From Vogesella sp. XCS3 (GTDB lineage: Bacteria > Pseudomonadota > Gammaproteobacteria > Burkholderiales > Chromobacteriaceae): a DNA stretch of 64,000 bases. Each line of letters opens with the position of its first letter. The first letter of the stretch is position 1. Location: contig NZ_CP085530.1 in assembly GCF_020616155.1 (NCBI RefSeq), forward strand, positions 449,501 through 513,500, written 5' to 3'. Under the pieces are notes generated by a model. The model worked only from the letters and a program-made list of their open reading frames with translations. It made no database searches and had not been told where the DNA came from. Of the stretch, positions 8,237-17,527 are shown in pieces. The position numbers were made by a program, and so were the translations under genes.

Positions 8237-10105
8237 ATGACACTACGCACGCGCTTGATGATCTTTGTCCTGCTGGTACTCACCACGCTGTCCGTGGTGT
8301 TCTGTACCGTGGCGTACCTGAAAATGAGCTCGGCACTGGAACAAGAAATCCAGAACGAAATCAAGATGGCTGCTGACAACAAGGTTAGCTTTGTCAGCGA
8401 ATGGGTAGATAGCCGCCAGAAAATCGTGGGCTCGGTGTTGCCGCGCTTCGGTACGGGCGAGCTCAAGCCGATGCTGGATCAGGCACGCGATGCCGGTGGC
8501 TTTGACGATATGTATGTCGGCCAGCCGGATAAAACCATGACCCAGTTCACTGGCGGGTCGCCAGTGCCACCGGGCTACGACCCTACCGTGCGCCCTTGGT
8601 ACCTGGCTGCCAAAGACGCAGCAGGCCCGATTGCCTCGCCGCCGTACATCGATGCCGCCACCAAACGCCCCATCATTACCTTTGCCCAGGCGCGCAAGGA
8701 TGGTGGCAACCTGGTAGCGGTAGCGGGGGGTGACGTAACCCTGGCGCGTGTGGTGCAAGAAGTGACCGCGGCCAAGCTGCCAGGTGACGGTTTTGCCTTC
8801 CTGGTTACTGCCGAAGGCGACGTGATTGCCCACCCGCAGAAAGATTCCGGCCTGAAGAAAATTGGCGAAGTAATGCCAGGCTTTGACTTGGGCGCACTGG
8901 GCAAGGATGGCCAGATCCAGGAGGTAGAGCAGGATGGCGTTACCGACCTGGTAGCGCTGTACCCGGTACCGAAAACCAGCTGGCTGTTTGGCGTGGTGGT
9001 GCCGAAGGCGGCTGCACTGGCACCGGTGAAGCAGCTGCTTTCCGTGATGGCCGGCCTGGCTGTGGCAGCCTTGGTGCTGGCGGGTATCCTGGCCTACGCC
9101 GGTGTGGCCAAAATGCTGGCGCCGCTGAACGTGCTGCATAAAGCCATGGTAGAGGTAGCGAGTGGCCAGGGCGACCTGACCAAAACCCTGCCGGTAGGCA
9201 ACCGTGACGAAGTCGGCCAGATTGCCGAAGCGTTCAACCAGTTTGTGGCCAAGCTGCGCGAGATGTTCATCACCGTGCGTGACGAATCCGACGCCCTGGC
9301 GCGCGACGCCGCCGACCTGAACCGCGTGGCCGAGCAAATCGCCCAGGACTCGCGCGTGCAGTCCAGCGAGCTGTCGGCTACTGCCGCCACCATCGAAGAA
9401 ATCACCGTCAGCATCAACCACATTGCCGACCACGTTGGCGAAACCGAAGCGCTGGTGTCGCGTTCGCGTAGCAACTCGGTGGAAAGCCACCGCGCCATGA
9501 CCGAGGTGGAGCGCGAAGTGCAGTCCATCCTGCACGCGGTATCGTCCCTGCACGGTGTAATGGGCAGCCTGTCCGGCCAGTCCGAGCAGATCAAGGGTAT
9601 TGTCGGTGTGATCCGCGATATTGCCGACCAGACCAACCTGCTGGCGCTGAACGCCGCCATCGAGGCGGCCCGTGCGGGCGAGAGCGGCCGCGGCTTTGCC
9701 GTGGTGGCCGACGAGGTGCGCAAGCTGGCCGAGCGCACCGCTACCGCTACCGTGCAGATTGCCGAGATGATCGATACCGTTATCCGTCGCACCGGCGAAG
9801 CCATTACCCACGCCGATGTCACCAACGAGAAAGTCAGCTCCGGTGTGACCCTGTCGCGCGAAGCCGCCTGCAAGGTGGAAGAGATCAAGCACAGTGCCGA
9901 GGAGATTTCCTCGCGCATGAGCGAAATCACTTCGTCCACCGCCGAGCAAGGCGTGGCCACCAACGAAATGGCACGCAGCGCCGAGCGCGTAAACGTGATG
10001 GCACAGCAAACCGATACCAGCCTGCAAGAAGCCCTGGCTACCATCAATGTGCTGGCTACGCGCGGGGATGAGCTCAAGGCGCTGGTGGCAAGGTTCCGCC
10101 TGTAA
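8237..10105 (+). CDS. Methyl-accepting chemotaxis protein with dCache sensor
   Basis: 622 aa. TM1 is at about residues 6-28, a periplasmic dCache sensor at about 35-255, and TM2 at about 265-290. HAMP follows, then a cytoplasmic signalling domain with the hairpin tip [41 protein letters not shown]. The sensor contains [22 protein letters not shown] and VAGGDVTL, resembling the R-x-W-Y...D...D pattern of amino-acid-binding dCache receptors such as PctA, so an amino-acid ligand is plausible (inference). The ATG at 8237 has AGGGGAA 9 bases upstream; the longer frame lacks an RBS. No CheB/CheR pentapeptide is seen at the C-terminus. Confidence 0.95.
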   Translation: MTLRTRLMIFVLLVLTTLSVVFCTVAYLKMSSALEQEIQNEIKMAADNKVSFVSEWVDSRQKIVGSVLPRFGTGELKPMLDQARDAGGFDDMYVGQPDKTMTQFTGGSPVPPGYDPTVRPWYLAAKDAAGPIASPPYIDAATKRPIITFAQARKDGGNLVAVAGGDVTLARVVQEVTAAKLPGDGFAFLVTAEGDVIAHPQKDSGLKKIGEVMPGFDLGALGKDGQIQEVEQDGVTDLVALYPVPKTSWLFGVVVPKAAALAPVKQLLSVMAGLAVAALVLAGILAYAGVAKMLAPLNVLHKAMVEVASGQGDLTKTLPVGNRDEVGQIAEAFNQFVAKLREMFITVRDESDALARDAADLNRVAEQIAQDSRVQSSELSATAATIEEITVSINHIADHVGETEALVSRSRSNSVESHRAMTEVEREVQSILHAVSSLHGVMGSLSGQSEQIKGIVGVIRDIADQTNLLALNAAIEAARAGESGRGFAVVADEVRKLAERTATATVQIAEMIDTVIRRTGEAITHADVTNEKVSSGVTLSREAACKVEEIKHSAEEISSRMSEITSSTAEQGVATNEMARSAERVNVMAQQTDTSLQEALATINVLATRGDELKALVARFRL

Positions 10106-10150
10106 TCGGCTATGCCGGCGGGGCGCAAGCCCGCCGGATATTCACCGGAT

Positions 10151-10184
10151 AAACCCTGTTTGCCTGGCAAGCAGGGTTTATTTT
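10151..10184 (+). terminator. Terminator after dCache chemoreceptor
   Basis: AAACCCTGTTTGCC at 10151-10164 pairs with GGCAAGCAGGGTTT at 10166-10179 (one G-T wobble), followed by ATTTTC. It lies 45 bases after the stop. Confidence 0.75.
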
Positions 10185-10233
10185 CAAACACGCGAGCCCC
10201 TTAGCCGGGCTCGTTTCGCATGTAGGGGCAGCT

Positions 10234-11178
10234 ATGCAAGACCCGTTGGCCGCAGTGGCCATGAATGATGTAATCATCCTGGATGGCGCCATGGCGTCCG
10301 AGCTGGAGCGTCGCGGCTGCGACCTGAACGACGCCTTGTGGTCGGCGCGTGTGCTGCTGGAAGCGCCCGAGCTGATCCGCCAGGTGCATTACGACTACTA
10401 CGCCGCCGGTGCCGACGTGGCCACCACGGCCAGCTACCAGGCGAGCTTTGAGGGCTTTGCCAAGCGCGGTATCGGCCACGAACAGGCGGTAGCGCTGATG
10501 CAGCAGTCGGTACGCCTGGCGCAGGAAGCGCGTGACGCCTTTTGTGCCGATGCGGCCAACCTGGCCGGCCGCAAACGGCCGCTGGTGGCGGCCTCGGTCG
10601 GCCCGTACGGCGCCATGCTGGCCGATGGTTCGGAATACCGTGGTGGCTACGGCCTGAGTGTGCAGCAGCTGATGGACTTCCACCGGCCGCGTATCGCCGC
10701 ACTGCTGGCGGCCGGCCCCGACCTGCTGGCCGGCGAGACTTTCCCGTGCGCCGAAGAGGCGCTGGCACTGGCCATGCTGCTGCGCGACGAGTTCCCCCGC
10801 GCACGCGCCTGGGTCAGCTTCTCGTGCCGCGATGCTGCCAAGCTGAGCGATGGCACGCCGCTGGCCGACGCTGTCGCCGCGTTGGCAGACTTCCCGCAGA
10901 TTGTGGCCGTGGGCGTGAACTGCACTGCACCGCGCCACATTGCACCATTGTTGTGCGAGGCGGCACGGGTTTCGGGCAAGCGCCTGCTGACCTACCCCAA
11001 CTCGGGCGAAAGCTACGACGCCACCACCAAGACCTGGCACGGCAGTAGCGACCCGGGTGCCTTTGCCGACGCCGCTCGCCAGTGGCGCGCTGCCGGCGCG
11101 GCCTGCATTGGCGGCTGCTGCCGCACCACGCCGGAAGATATCCGTGCGCTAAGCGCCTGGTTGCGCCCGCAGCGCTAG
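10234..11178 (+). CDS. mmuM: Homocysteine S-methyltransferase
   Basis: 314 aa, pfam S-methyl_trans. Zinc-binding cysteines appear in VGVNCTAP (about residue 230) and in the C-terminal CIGGCCRTTPEDI. The N-terminal VIILDGAMASELERRG is the family signature. It transfers a methyl group from S-methylmethionine (or SAM) to homocysteine, making methionine; length and motifs fit MmuM rather than the larger MetH. The ATG at 10234 is preceded by AGGGG; an internal ATG at 10261 lacks an RBS. No MmuP-like permease is adjacent. The gene stands alone between two terminators. Confidence 0.88.
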   Translation: MQDPLAAVAMNDVIILDGAMASELERRGCDLNDALWSARVLLEAPELIRQVHYDYYAAGADVATTASYQASFEGFAKRGIGHEQAVALMQQSVRLAQEARDAFCADAANLAGRKRPLVAASVGPYGAMLADGSEYRGGYGLSVQQLMDFHRPRIAALLAAGPDLLAGETFPCAEEALALAMLLRDEFPRARAWVSFSCRDAAKLSDGTPLADAVAALADFPQIVAVGVNCTAPRHIAPLLCEAARVSGKRLLTYPNSGESYDATTKTWHGSSDPGAFADAARQWRAAGAACIGGCCRTTPEDIRALSAWLRPQR

Positions 11179-11214
11179 GGCTTGGGCCGGCCGGAGCCCG
11201 TCGGGTGCGCCAAC

Positions 11215-11250
11215 ACAAAGCCTGTCTGCCACGCAGACAGGCTTTGTTGT
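11215..11250 (+). terminator. Terminator after mmuM
   Basis: A perfect 15-bp stem (ACAAAGCCTGTCTGC and its complement, 11215-11229 and 11233-11247) with a 3-base loop, followed by TGTTG. Confidence 0.8.
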
Positions 11251-11418
11251 TGATGGGGCAGGGTGGCGCGCTGTGCCCGTTATCGGCGTAGCCAGGCTTG
11301 GCCAGCGAGGCCGTGCTTTTATCGCTATCGCTGGCAAGCTTGTTGCTTGTTGCACTGCAGCGTCCGCCAGCTTACCCGCTGGCAGGGCGCCGACCTGACA
11401 ACAGCAAGTGGTAAAACC

Positions 11419-12057
11419 ATGACGAGCGAAAGCAAGTGCCTGGAAGGCGGACACAATCCGCTGGCACATACCTGGGCGGAAGACCTGCTGGCCTTCCTGA
11501 TCGGCACTTCCTTTATCGGCCTGGGCATGGCCATGTTCGCACAGGCCGGGTTGCTTACCGGCGGTACGGCCGGCATCGCCTTCCTGCTGCACTATTACAG
11601 TGGCGCCTCCTTTGGCTGGCTGTTTTTTGCGATCAATCTGCCGTTCTACGGGCTGGCTTTGCGCCAGATGGGGCGCGCCTTCACCTTGCGTACCTTTGTG
11701 GCCGTGGGCCTGGTGTCGCTGTTTTCCAGCCTGCACCGTACGCTGTTCCCGTTTGCCGGCAGCCTGAACCCTTACTACACCGGGCTGTTGGGTGGCCTGC
11801 TGATCGGCATGGGCGTGATTGCGTTGTTCCGCCACAAGGCCAGCGTGGGCGGGGTCAATATCCTGGCGCTGTACGTGCAGCAGCGTTACGGGCTGCGGGC
11901 CGGCAAGCTGCAGTTCGGCTTTGACTTGCTGGTGATGGCGGGCGCGTTGCTGGTAGCAGGTTGGCCGCAGCTGCTGGGCTCGCTGATTGGCGCGGCGGCC
12001 ATGAGCCTGGTGATCGGTTTTTACCACCGGCCGGATCGTTACATCGCCCAGTCCTGA
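11419..12057 (+). CDS. YitT family membrane protein, copy 1
   Basis: 212 aa. About five to six hydrophobic segments (for example LLAFLIGTSFIGLGMAMFAQ, FGWLFFAINLPFYGLAL, FDLLVMAGALLVAGW, LLGSLIGAAAMSLVIGF) mark an inner-membrane protein of the YitT/DUF161 type. Motifs include AGLLTGGTAGIAFLLHY, INLPFYGLA and FRHKASVGGVNILALYVQQRYG. The ATG at 11419 gives the same length as the paralogue that follows; the RBS is weak. It forms a tandem pair with 12250-12888, very likely a duplication. The family is generally of unknown function and a transport role is only a guess. Confidence 0.85.
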   Translation: MTSESKCLEGGHNPLAHTWAEDLLAFLIGTSFIGLGMAMFAQAGLLTGGTAGIAFLLHYYSGASFGWLFFAINLPFYGLALRQMGRAFTLRTFVAVGLVSLFSSLHRTLFPFAGSLNPYYTGLLGGLLIGMGVIALFRHKASVGGVNILALYVQQRYGLRAGKLQFGFDLLVMAGALLVAGWPQLLGSLIGAAAMSLVIGFYHRPDRYIAQS

Positions 12058-12249
12058 TGGCAGGGTGAAAAATTGCGGTACGGCCATGCTTGTCATGGGC
12101 TTTGGCTTGAGTATTTGTCAGTAATGCGTGTTTCTTGATTGAAAATTGCTTTGTTGCTGATTTATTGAATGTCTTGATGCTGATTAATTGTGATTGTTGG
12201 CAGTATTGGTAAAATAACGAAATTGTTGCATTGCAATAGAGAACCCAAG

Positions 12250-12888
12250 ATGACCGCTACTGCTACCACCCTGCCGCCTGCCACCACAGACGATGCGCTG
12301 GGCCATACCTGGCTGGAAGACGCGCTCGCCATTCTGGTGGGCACGCTGCTGATTTCATTCGGCGTGGCCATGTTCAAAAGCGCCGGCCTGCTCACCGGCA
12401 GTACCGCCGGGCTGGCTTTTCTGGTGCACTACCAGACGGGTGTGCCGTTTGGTGTGGCCTTTTCGCTGATCAACCTGCCGTTCTACTGGCTGGCAGTAAA
12501 ACGCATGGGCTGGCTGTTTACGCTAAAGACCTTCGTGGCGGTGAGCCTGCTGTCGCTGTTTACCGGCCTGCACGGCCAGTTTGCCCACTTTGGCGGCTTG
12601 AATCCGTTTTACAGCGGCCTCATCGGTGGGCTGATGATGGGGATGGGCTTTATCGCGCTGTTCCGCCACAAGGCCAGCCTGGGCGGGGTGAACATTCTGG
12701 CGCTGTACGTGCAGGACCGTTACGGCATTCGCGCCGGCAAGCTGCAGCTGGGGGTGGATATGGTCATTCTGCTGGCGTCGCTGCTTCTGGTGAGCGTACC
12801 GGCGCTGCTGGGCTCCATTCTGGGCGCTGCCGCGCTGAATATGGTGATTGCCATGAATCACCGCCCAGACCGTTATATCGGCACCTGA
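12250..12888 (+). CDS. YitT family membrane protein, copy 2
   Basis: 212 aa, exactly the length of copy 1 with clear similarity along the whole chain: LGHTWLEDALAILVGTLLISFGVAMFKSAGLLTGSTAG, INLPFYWLAVKRMGWLFTL, FRHKASLGGVNILALYVQDRYGIRAGKLQ, NHRPDRYIGT. It is a multi-pass inner-membrane protein of unknown function. The 192-base spacer after copy 1 is AT-rich and holds a perfect dyad TTGCATTGCAA (12226-12236) just before the start, so copy 2 probably has its own promoter. A strong terminator follows. Confidence 0.85.
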   Translation: MTATATTLPPATTDDALGHTWLEDALAILVGTLLISFGVAMFKSAGLLTGSTAGLAFLVHYQTGVPFGVAFSLINLPFYWLAVKRMGWLFTLKTFVAVSLLSLFTGLHGQFAHFGGLNPFYSGLIGGLMMGMGFIALFRHKASLGGVNILALYVQDRYGIRAGKLQLGVDMVILLASLLLVSVPALLGSILGAAALNMVIAMNHRPDRYIGT

Positions 12889-12904
12889 GTCGTGCGTACT
12901 CCAT

Positions 12905-12935
12905 AAAAAAACCGGCCATTGGCCGGTTTTTTTAT
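12905..12935. terminator. Bidirectional terminator between yitT copy 2 and dbpA
   Basis: AAAAAACCGGCCATTGGCCGGTTTTTTT: a GC-rich stem with A-run and T-run on opposite sides, between convergent genes. It can serve both strands. Confidence 0.9.
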
Positions 12936-12956
12936 GCCACGTCTTAACAGACTGGC

Positions 12957-14339
12957 TTATTCCACAAAGCGCATCTTGTAGCTCTTGGCCTTGATCTTGC
13001 CAGCGCTCAGGCGCTCGAAAGCCTGCTGCGCAATGTGGCGATCCAGCGCCACGAAGGTGTTGAACTCGAACACCGTGATCTTGCCTACCTGCTTGCCGTC
13101 TACACCGCCTTCGCCGGTTAGCGCGCCCAGAATGTCGCCCGGGCGCAGCTTCTCGCGTTTGCCACCGGCGATTTCCAGCATCACCATCGGTGGCTGAAGC
13201 GGGCCGCCGGGAGCCGGTTTCAGGTCGGCCAGCTCTTCCCAGGCCAGGTCGGCTTTCTGGTATTCCTCGATGCTGGCGGCACGGCGTGCGTCGCTAGGGC
13301 TGACCAGCGTCAGCGCCAGGCCGTGCTTGTCGCCGCGGCCGGTACGGCCGATACGGTGGATGTGCACTTCCGGGTCGTGCGCCACGTCCACGTTGATCAC
13401 CAGATCCAGGTCCTTGATGTCCAGGCCGCGGGCGGCCACGTCGGTAGCCACCAGGGTGGTGATGGTCTTGCCGGCAAAGCGCGCCAGGATCTGGTCGCGG
13501 TCGCGCTGTTCCAGCTCGCCGTACAGGGCTTCGGCGCTAAAGCCTGCCTGCTGCAGCTCGGCTACCAGCTCTTTACAGCGCTGCTTGGTGTTGCAGAACG
13601 CCAGGGCGGAGGTTGGCCGCACGCTGTGCAGCACGCGGGCGACGATGTCCAGGCGCTGGTCCGGGTCGATCTCGTACCACCATTGTTCGATCTGGCCGGC
13701 GTCGTGCAGCGCTTCCACTTTTACCATGTGCGGCTGCTTCATGAACTGCTCGGCCAGCTTGCGGATGTTGTCCGGGTAGGTGGCGCTGAACATCAGTGTC
13801 TGGCGGTTGCGCGGGCAGGCGCGCACGATGCCGACGATTTCTTCGATAAAGCCCATATCCACCATGCGGTCGGCTTCATCCAGCACTAGCGTTTTCACGC
13901 CGGCCAGCTCCAGCGTGCCACGCGACAGGTGGTCTTGCAGGCGGCCCGGGGTACCCACCACGATGTGGGCGCCGTGTTCCAGCGAGGCGCGTTGCGGCGC
14001 CATTGGCGTGCCGCCGCACAGGGTAATCACCTTGATATTGTCGATGCAGCGCGCCAGGCGGCGGATTTCCTGCGCTACCTGGTCGGCCAGCTCGCGCGTG
14101 GGGCACAGCACCAGTGCCTGGATGGCAAACCAGCGCGGGTTGATATTGGTGAGCAGGCCCAGGCCAAATGCTGCTGTCTTGCCGCTGCCGGTTTTGGCCT
14201 GGGCGATGACGTCGCGGCCGTCCAGTACGGCTGGCAGGCTTTCTGCCTGAATGGCGGTCATGCTGGTGTAGCCCAGGCTATCGAGGTTGGAAAGCAGGTT
14301 TTGCGGCAGTTGCAGGGTGCTGAATTTGGCTTTGTTCAC
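12957..14339 (-). CDS. dbpA: ATP-dependent RNA helicase DbpA
   Basis: 460 aa, DEAD-box helicase. A Q-motif region (GYTSMTAIQAESLPAVL) precedes motif I AKTGSGKT; then PTRELA, GTPGR, LDEADRM, SATYP, ARGLD and HRIGRTGR. The C-terminal 75 residues form the DbpA RNA-binding domain (RPGDILGALTGEGG, KVGKI-like KQVGKITVFEF, LSAGKIKAKSYKMRFVE), which targets 23S rRNA hairpin 92 in 50S assembly. The best start is GTG at 14339, matching the family N-terminus; its RBS is weak. Confidence 0.93.
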   Translation of the reverse strand: MNKAKFSTLQLPQNLLSNLDSLGYTSMTAIQAESLPAVLDGRDVIAQAKTGSGKTAAFGLGLLTNINPRWFAIQALVLCPTRELADQVAQEIRRLARCIDNIKVITLCGGTPMAPQRASLEHGAHIVVGTPGRLQDHLSRGTLELAGVKTLVLDEADRMVDMGFIEEIVGIVRACPRNRQTLMFSATYPDNIRKLAEQFMKQPHMVKVEALHDAGQIEQWWYEIDPDQRLDIVARVLHSVRPTSALAFCNTKQRCKELVAELQQAGFSAEALYGELEQRDRDQILARFAGKTITTLVATDVAARGLDIKDLDLVINVDVAHDPEVHIHRIGRTGRGDKHGLALTLVSPSDARRAASIEEYQKADLAWEELADLKPAPGGPLQPPMVMLEIAGGKREKLRPGDILGALTGEGGVDGKQVGKITVFEFNTFVALDRHIAQQAFERLSAGKIKAKSYKMRFVE

Positions 14340-14450
14340 AATGACTTGGCGTTGGTTGATATGGCAAGGCGCGGAGTGTAGCAGCTGGCGGCGCTGCGGC
14401 CAACCTTGGGCGCGGTTTTAACACGCTGCCGGGGCTGGCCCAGTGCGGTA

Positions 14451-15599
14451 TCAGCGGGTGCCCAGGCGCAGCAGCTGGCCGTTGCGGTCGTCGGCAAACC
14501 ACAGTGCACCGTCGGCGGCCTGGGCGATTTCCACCGTGCCGGCCGGCCCGCCTTTACCGCGCCATGGCCCCAGTAGCGTGTGCGGTTTGCCCTGCGGCAG
14601 CCCGCGGCTATCGGTGGCGTAGGCCACAATGCGCTGGCCATGCTGGCGGTAGCCGTGCAGGCCCACCACCAGTTGGCCGCGCCAGGCCGCCGGTGCCTGT
14701 GGCCCCAGCCACCAGGCCAGGCCCAGCGGCGCGCTGTGCGCCGGCAGCAGCATGGCGGGGGCGCGGGTCGTGCGGCAGGCGTAGCGGGGGAATTCCGGCG
14801 CGTTGCGCTGTGCGTCGTAGCAATACGGCCAGCCGTAGTGGCCACCGGCTTGCAACAGGTTCAGCTCGTCGTGTGGCAAACCGTTGTCGTTGGGCAGGCC
14901 GGCGGCCAGATGCAGCGCGTCGCGGCTGTTTTCGGCTTGCAGTACGCTGCCGCCAGGGTGCACGGCGATAGCCATGCTGTTGCGCAGGCCTCGCGCCAGC
15001 ACGCCCAGGTTTTGCAGGCGGCCGTCGGCCAGCACGCGGTAGCGGCGCACGCTGCCGGCCGGGTTGCCGCCTTCGGCCTCGCTGCACTGCGCCTGGCCGC
15101 GCTGCGTTTCGCAGTTGTCCGAGCTGCTGCCGATGTTCACGTACAAGGTGTCACCCGCCAGCGTGAAGCTGGTCAGCGGGTGGCGCTGGCGCAAGGGCAG
15201 GTTGGCGACGGTTTGCCGCTGCGTGGGGGCCGCCAGCTTGAGCAGGCTGATGCGGCCAAGCTCGCCCAGCAGGATGTGGCCATCCGGTAGCACCGCCACG
15301 CTGTGCGGGCGGTCCAGCTGGCGCGCCAGTACCGTCTTCTGCCACGTTTTGCCGCTACGGGTGAAGCGCAGCAGGCGGCCGGCCGGCGCGTCCCAGCGCA
15401 CCATTTCGGTCAGCAGCACGCTGCCGTCCGGCAGCAGGGCAATGCCGCGTGGCAGCGTCAGCCCGCTGGCTACCACGCCCGCGCACAGGCCGGCGGCGGT
15501 CGGGGCGTCCAGTGCGGGCAGGCCGCCACAGTTGGCCGCAAGGGCAGCTTGCGTTGCCAATAGGGCTGCGCCTGATAGTAGCTTGCGTGTTTTTGTCAT
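14451..15599 (-). CDS. Secreted PQQ-type glucose/sorbosone dehydrogenase-like protein
   Basis: 382 aa. A signal peptide spans residues 1-22 (ending QAALAANCGG). A six-bladed beta-propeller of the GSDH/sorbosone dehydrogenase family follows: LTLPRGIALLPDGSVLLTEM, HSVAVLPDGHILLGELGRI, RNSMAIAVHPGG, LPHDELNLLQAGGHYGWPYCYD, LPAHSAPLGLAWW, and GGPAGTVEIAQAADGALWFADD. Family members oxidise aldose sugars in the periplasm with PQQ, but many paralogues have no tested substrate and PQQ dependence cannot be shown here. The ATG at 15599 opens the signal peptide. It is divergent from the siaA-like gene. Confidence 0.8.
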   Translation of the reverse strand: MTKTRKLLSGAALLATQAALAANCGGLPALDAPTAAGLCAGVVASGLTLPRGIALLPDGSVLLTEMVRWDAPAGRLLRFTRSGKTWQKTVLARQLDRPHSVAVLPDGHILLGELGRISLLKLAAPTQRQTVANLPLRQRHPLTSFTLAGDTLYVNIGSSSDNCETQRGQAQCSEAEGGNPAGSVRRYRVLADGRLQNLGVLARGLRNSMAIAVHPGGSVLQAENSRDALHLAAGLPNDNGLPHDELNLLQAGGHYGWPYCYDAQRNAPEFPRYACRTTRAPAMLLPAHSAPLGLAWWLGPQAPAAWRGQLVVGLHGYRQHGQRIVAYATDSRGLPQGKPHTLLGPWRGKGGPAGTVEIAQAADGALWFADDRNGQLLRLGTR

Positions 15600-15618
15600 A
15601 AATTGTTTGATTTAATAT

Positions 15619-15640
15619 AAAGCCTTCATTTGAAGGCTTT
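15619..15640. other. Stem-loop in the sorbosone dehydrogenase/siaA divergent spacer
   Basis: AAAGCCTTC (15619-15627) and GAAGGCTTT (15632-15640) form a perfect 9-bp stem with a 4-base loop. It lies upstream of both divergent genes, so it terminates neither; it could be an operator or a 5'-UTR hairpin. Confidence 0.5.
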
Positions 15641-15727
15641 GTTTAACGATAGCGTCAAAGTTCTGTCACGGTTGCGTCATGCTGGCTACCTACACTGCGC
15701 GCATTCTTTCTAGCCGCAGGACACATC

Positions 15728-16969
15728 ATGCAGCGCGACAATCTTGCCGTTACCCAGGTGGCCGGCCACTTGCTGGACAAGCCGCCGGTAGTGTCGGCGG
15801 ACAGTACCAATTACCAGGTGCTGGAAGTGTTCACCAGCCACGAAGGCCTGGCCAACCTGCCGGTAGTGCGCGACAGCCAGCCGCTGGGCATCATCAACCG
15901 CAACCATTTCATGAGCATGCTGGCACGCCCGTTCCACCGCGAGATCTTTGGCCGCAAGCCGTGCACTGCCTTCATGGACACCAACCCGCTGGTGGTGGAC
16001 TACCATCTGCCGCTGACCGAGCTGTCGTTCGAGGCGCTGCAGCGTGGTGGCAAGGTGTTGTCCGATGGTTTCATCATCACCGTGGATGGCGCCTACGCCG
16101 GCGTGGGGCAGGGCGTGTCGCTGATGCAGGCGCTGGCTGACCAGCAGGCCGAGAAGCACCGCCAGATGATGGACAGCATCCATTATGCCTCGGTAATTCA
16201 GCAGTCGTTCCTGCAAAGCTCGCGCCGCGACATGGCAGCCTGTCTGCAGGACTACTTCATGGTGTGGGAGCCGCGCGACGTGGTGGGTGGCGACTACTAC
16301 TATTTTGTGAAGCGCGACGACGGCTTTTTCGTGGCAGTGATCGACTGCACCGGCCACGGCGTGCCGGGCGCGTTCATGACGCTGATCATGGCCTCGGCGC
16401 TGAAGCAGGTGCTGGGCAGCCACGACCTGCACGACCCGGCCGCGCTGCTGGGGGCGATCAACCGCCAGGTGAAGGAATCGCTGGGCCAGCTGGCCGACCA
16501 CGAGCGCCACCCCGAGCTGCACGTGGAAGTGCGCAGCGACGACGGCATGGACTGCGCCTTCTGCTGGTACGACTACGCCAGCCACACGCTGACCTTTGCC
16601 GGTGCCAAAACCCCCATTTTCGTGCTGCCTCCCAAGGGCGACGAGGTCGAGGTGGTGGATGGCAACAAGAAAGGCGTGGGCTATGTATCTACCCCGCTGG
16701 ACTACCAGTGGGACAACCGCCAGCTCAAGCTCAAGCCCGGCAGCCGCCTGTACATCAGCACCGACGGCATCATCGACCAGATCGGCGGTGCCAAGCGCAT
16801 CTGCTTTGGCAAGAAGCGCTTCAAGGAACAGATTCTCAAACACGCCCACCTGCCGATGGCACAGCAGCAGCAAGCGTTGCTGGACGCCTTTCACCACTGG
16901 CAGGGCGAAAACAGCCGCCGCGACGACGTCAGCCTGTTTGGCGTACACATCAAGGAGCCACGCGCATGA
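15728..16969 (+). CDS. siaA: PP2C/SpoIIE-type phosphatase of a SiaABC partner switch (SiaA-like)
   Basis: 413 aa. The C-terminal half is a SpoIIE/RsbU-type phosphatase: FMVWEPRDVVGGDYYYFVKRDDGFFVAVIDCTGHGVPGAFMTL with the metal-binding aspartates, then ISTDGIIDQIGG and SRRDDVSLFGVHI. The N-terminal half (about residues 10-140) looks like a CBS-type sensor (VVSADSTNYQVLEVF, ANLPVVRDSQPLGIINRNHFM), not the membrane-HAMP module I know from Pseudomonas SiaA. No membrane segment is visible. By analogy it would dephosphorylate the SiaC-like protein encoded two genes downstream. It overlaps siaB by 4 bases (ATGA). Confidence 0.85.
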   Translation: MQRDNLAVTQVAGHLLDKPPVVSADSTNYQVLEVFTSHEGLANLPVVRDSQPLGIINRNHFMSMLARPFHREIFGRKPCTAFMDTNPLVVDYHLPLTELSFEALQRGGKVLSDGFIITVDGAYAGVGQGVSLMQALADQQAEKHRQMMDSIHYASVIQQSFLQSSRRDMAACLQDYFMVWEPRDVVGGDYYYFVKRDDGFFVAVIDCTGHGVPGAFMTLIMASALKQVLGSHDLHDPAALLGAINRQVKESLGQLADHERHPELHVEVRSDDGMDCAFCWYDYASHTLTFAGAKTPIFVLPPKGDEVEVVDGNKKGVGYVSTPLDYQWDNRQLKLKPGSRLYISTDGIIDQIGGAKRICFGKKRFKEQILKHAHLPMAQQQQALLDAFHHWQGENSRRDDVSLFGVHIKEPRA

Positions 16970-17526
16970 GCCTGGACCACTTTTACCGTTTTCAAGACCT
17001 GGCGCGCCAGCAGAGCGTGGTTTTCTACTACACCGGCTACTTCTCGCAGGCCATTGTCAGCGCCATGGGCGACGCGCTGCGCCAGCGCCTGAACCAGACC
17101 GACGCCAGCAATATGCAGCGCCGCAAATTGTTCTCGGTGTTTATCGAGATGGCGCAGAACGTGGTGCATTACTCGGCCGAGCACCTGTCCGCCAGCGACA
17201 GTACCGACCAGGAAATCCGCCGCGGTGCGCTGTGGGTAGGCGAGCAGAACGGCCACTTCTACGTGGTCTGTGCCAACCCGGTAGCGCGCGAGCAGGTTGG
17301 CCGCATCCGCGACAAGCTGATGCCGCTGCTGGGGATGAGTAACGACGACATCAAACAGCTGTACAAGCAAAAACTGCGCAGCGACAACGACGCCGAAAGC
17401 AAGGGCGCCGGCCTGGGTTTCCTGACCGTGGCGCGCGATGCCACCGAGCCGGTGGAATTCGACTTTATCGACGAAGACGGCCCGCTTAGCCCCATCACCA
17501 TGTTCTATCTGAAAGCTTCCATCTGA
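16966..17526 (+). CDS. siaB: SiaB-family protein kinase
   Basis: 186 aa, the SiaB (DUF6272) family, adenylate-binding kinases related to the GHKL fold. The protein contains FYYTGYFSQAIVSAMGDALRQRL, an N-box-like region KLFSVFIEMAQNVVHYS, and a glycine-containing stretch DAESKGAGLGFLTVARDA. In Pseudomonas, SiaB phosphorylates SiaC and is opposed by SiaA. Translation is coupled to the phosphatase by the ATGA overlap, and the RBS AAGGAG is inside siaA. The siaC start follows one base after the siaB stop. Confidence 0.85.
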   Translation: MSLDHFYRFQDLARQQSVVFYYTGYFSQAIVSAMGDALRQRLNQTDASNMQRRKLFSVFIEMAQNVVHYSAEHLSASDSTDQEIRRGALWVGEQNGHFYVVCANPVAREQVGRIRDKLMPLLGMSNDDIKQLYKQKLRSDNDAESKGAGLGFLTVARDATEPVEFDFIDEDGPLSPITMFYLKASI

Positions 17527-17527
17527 T

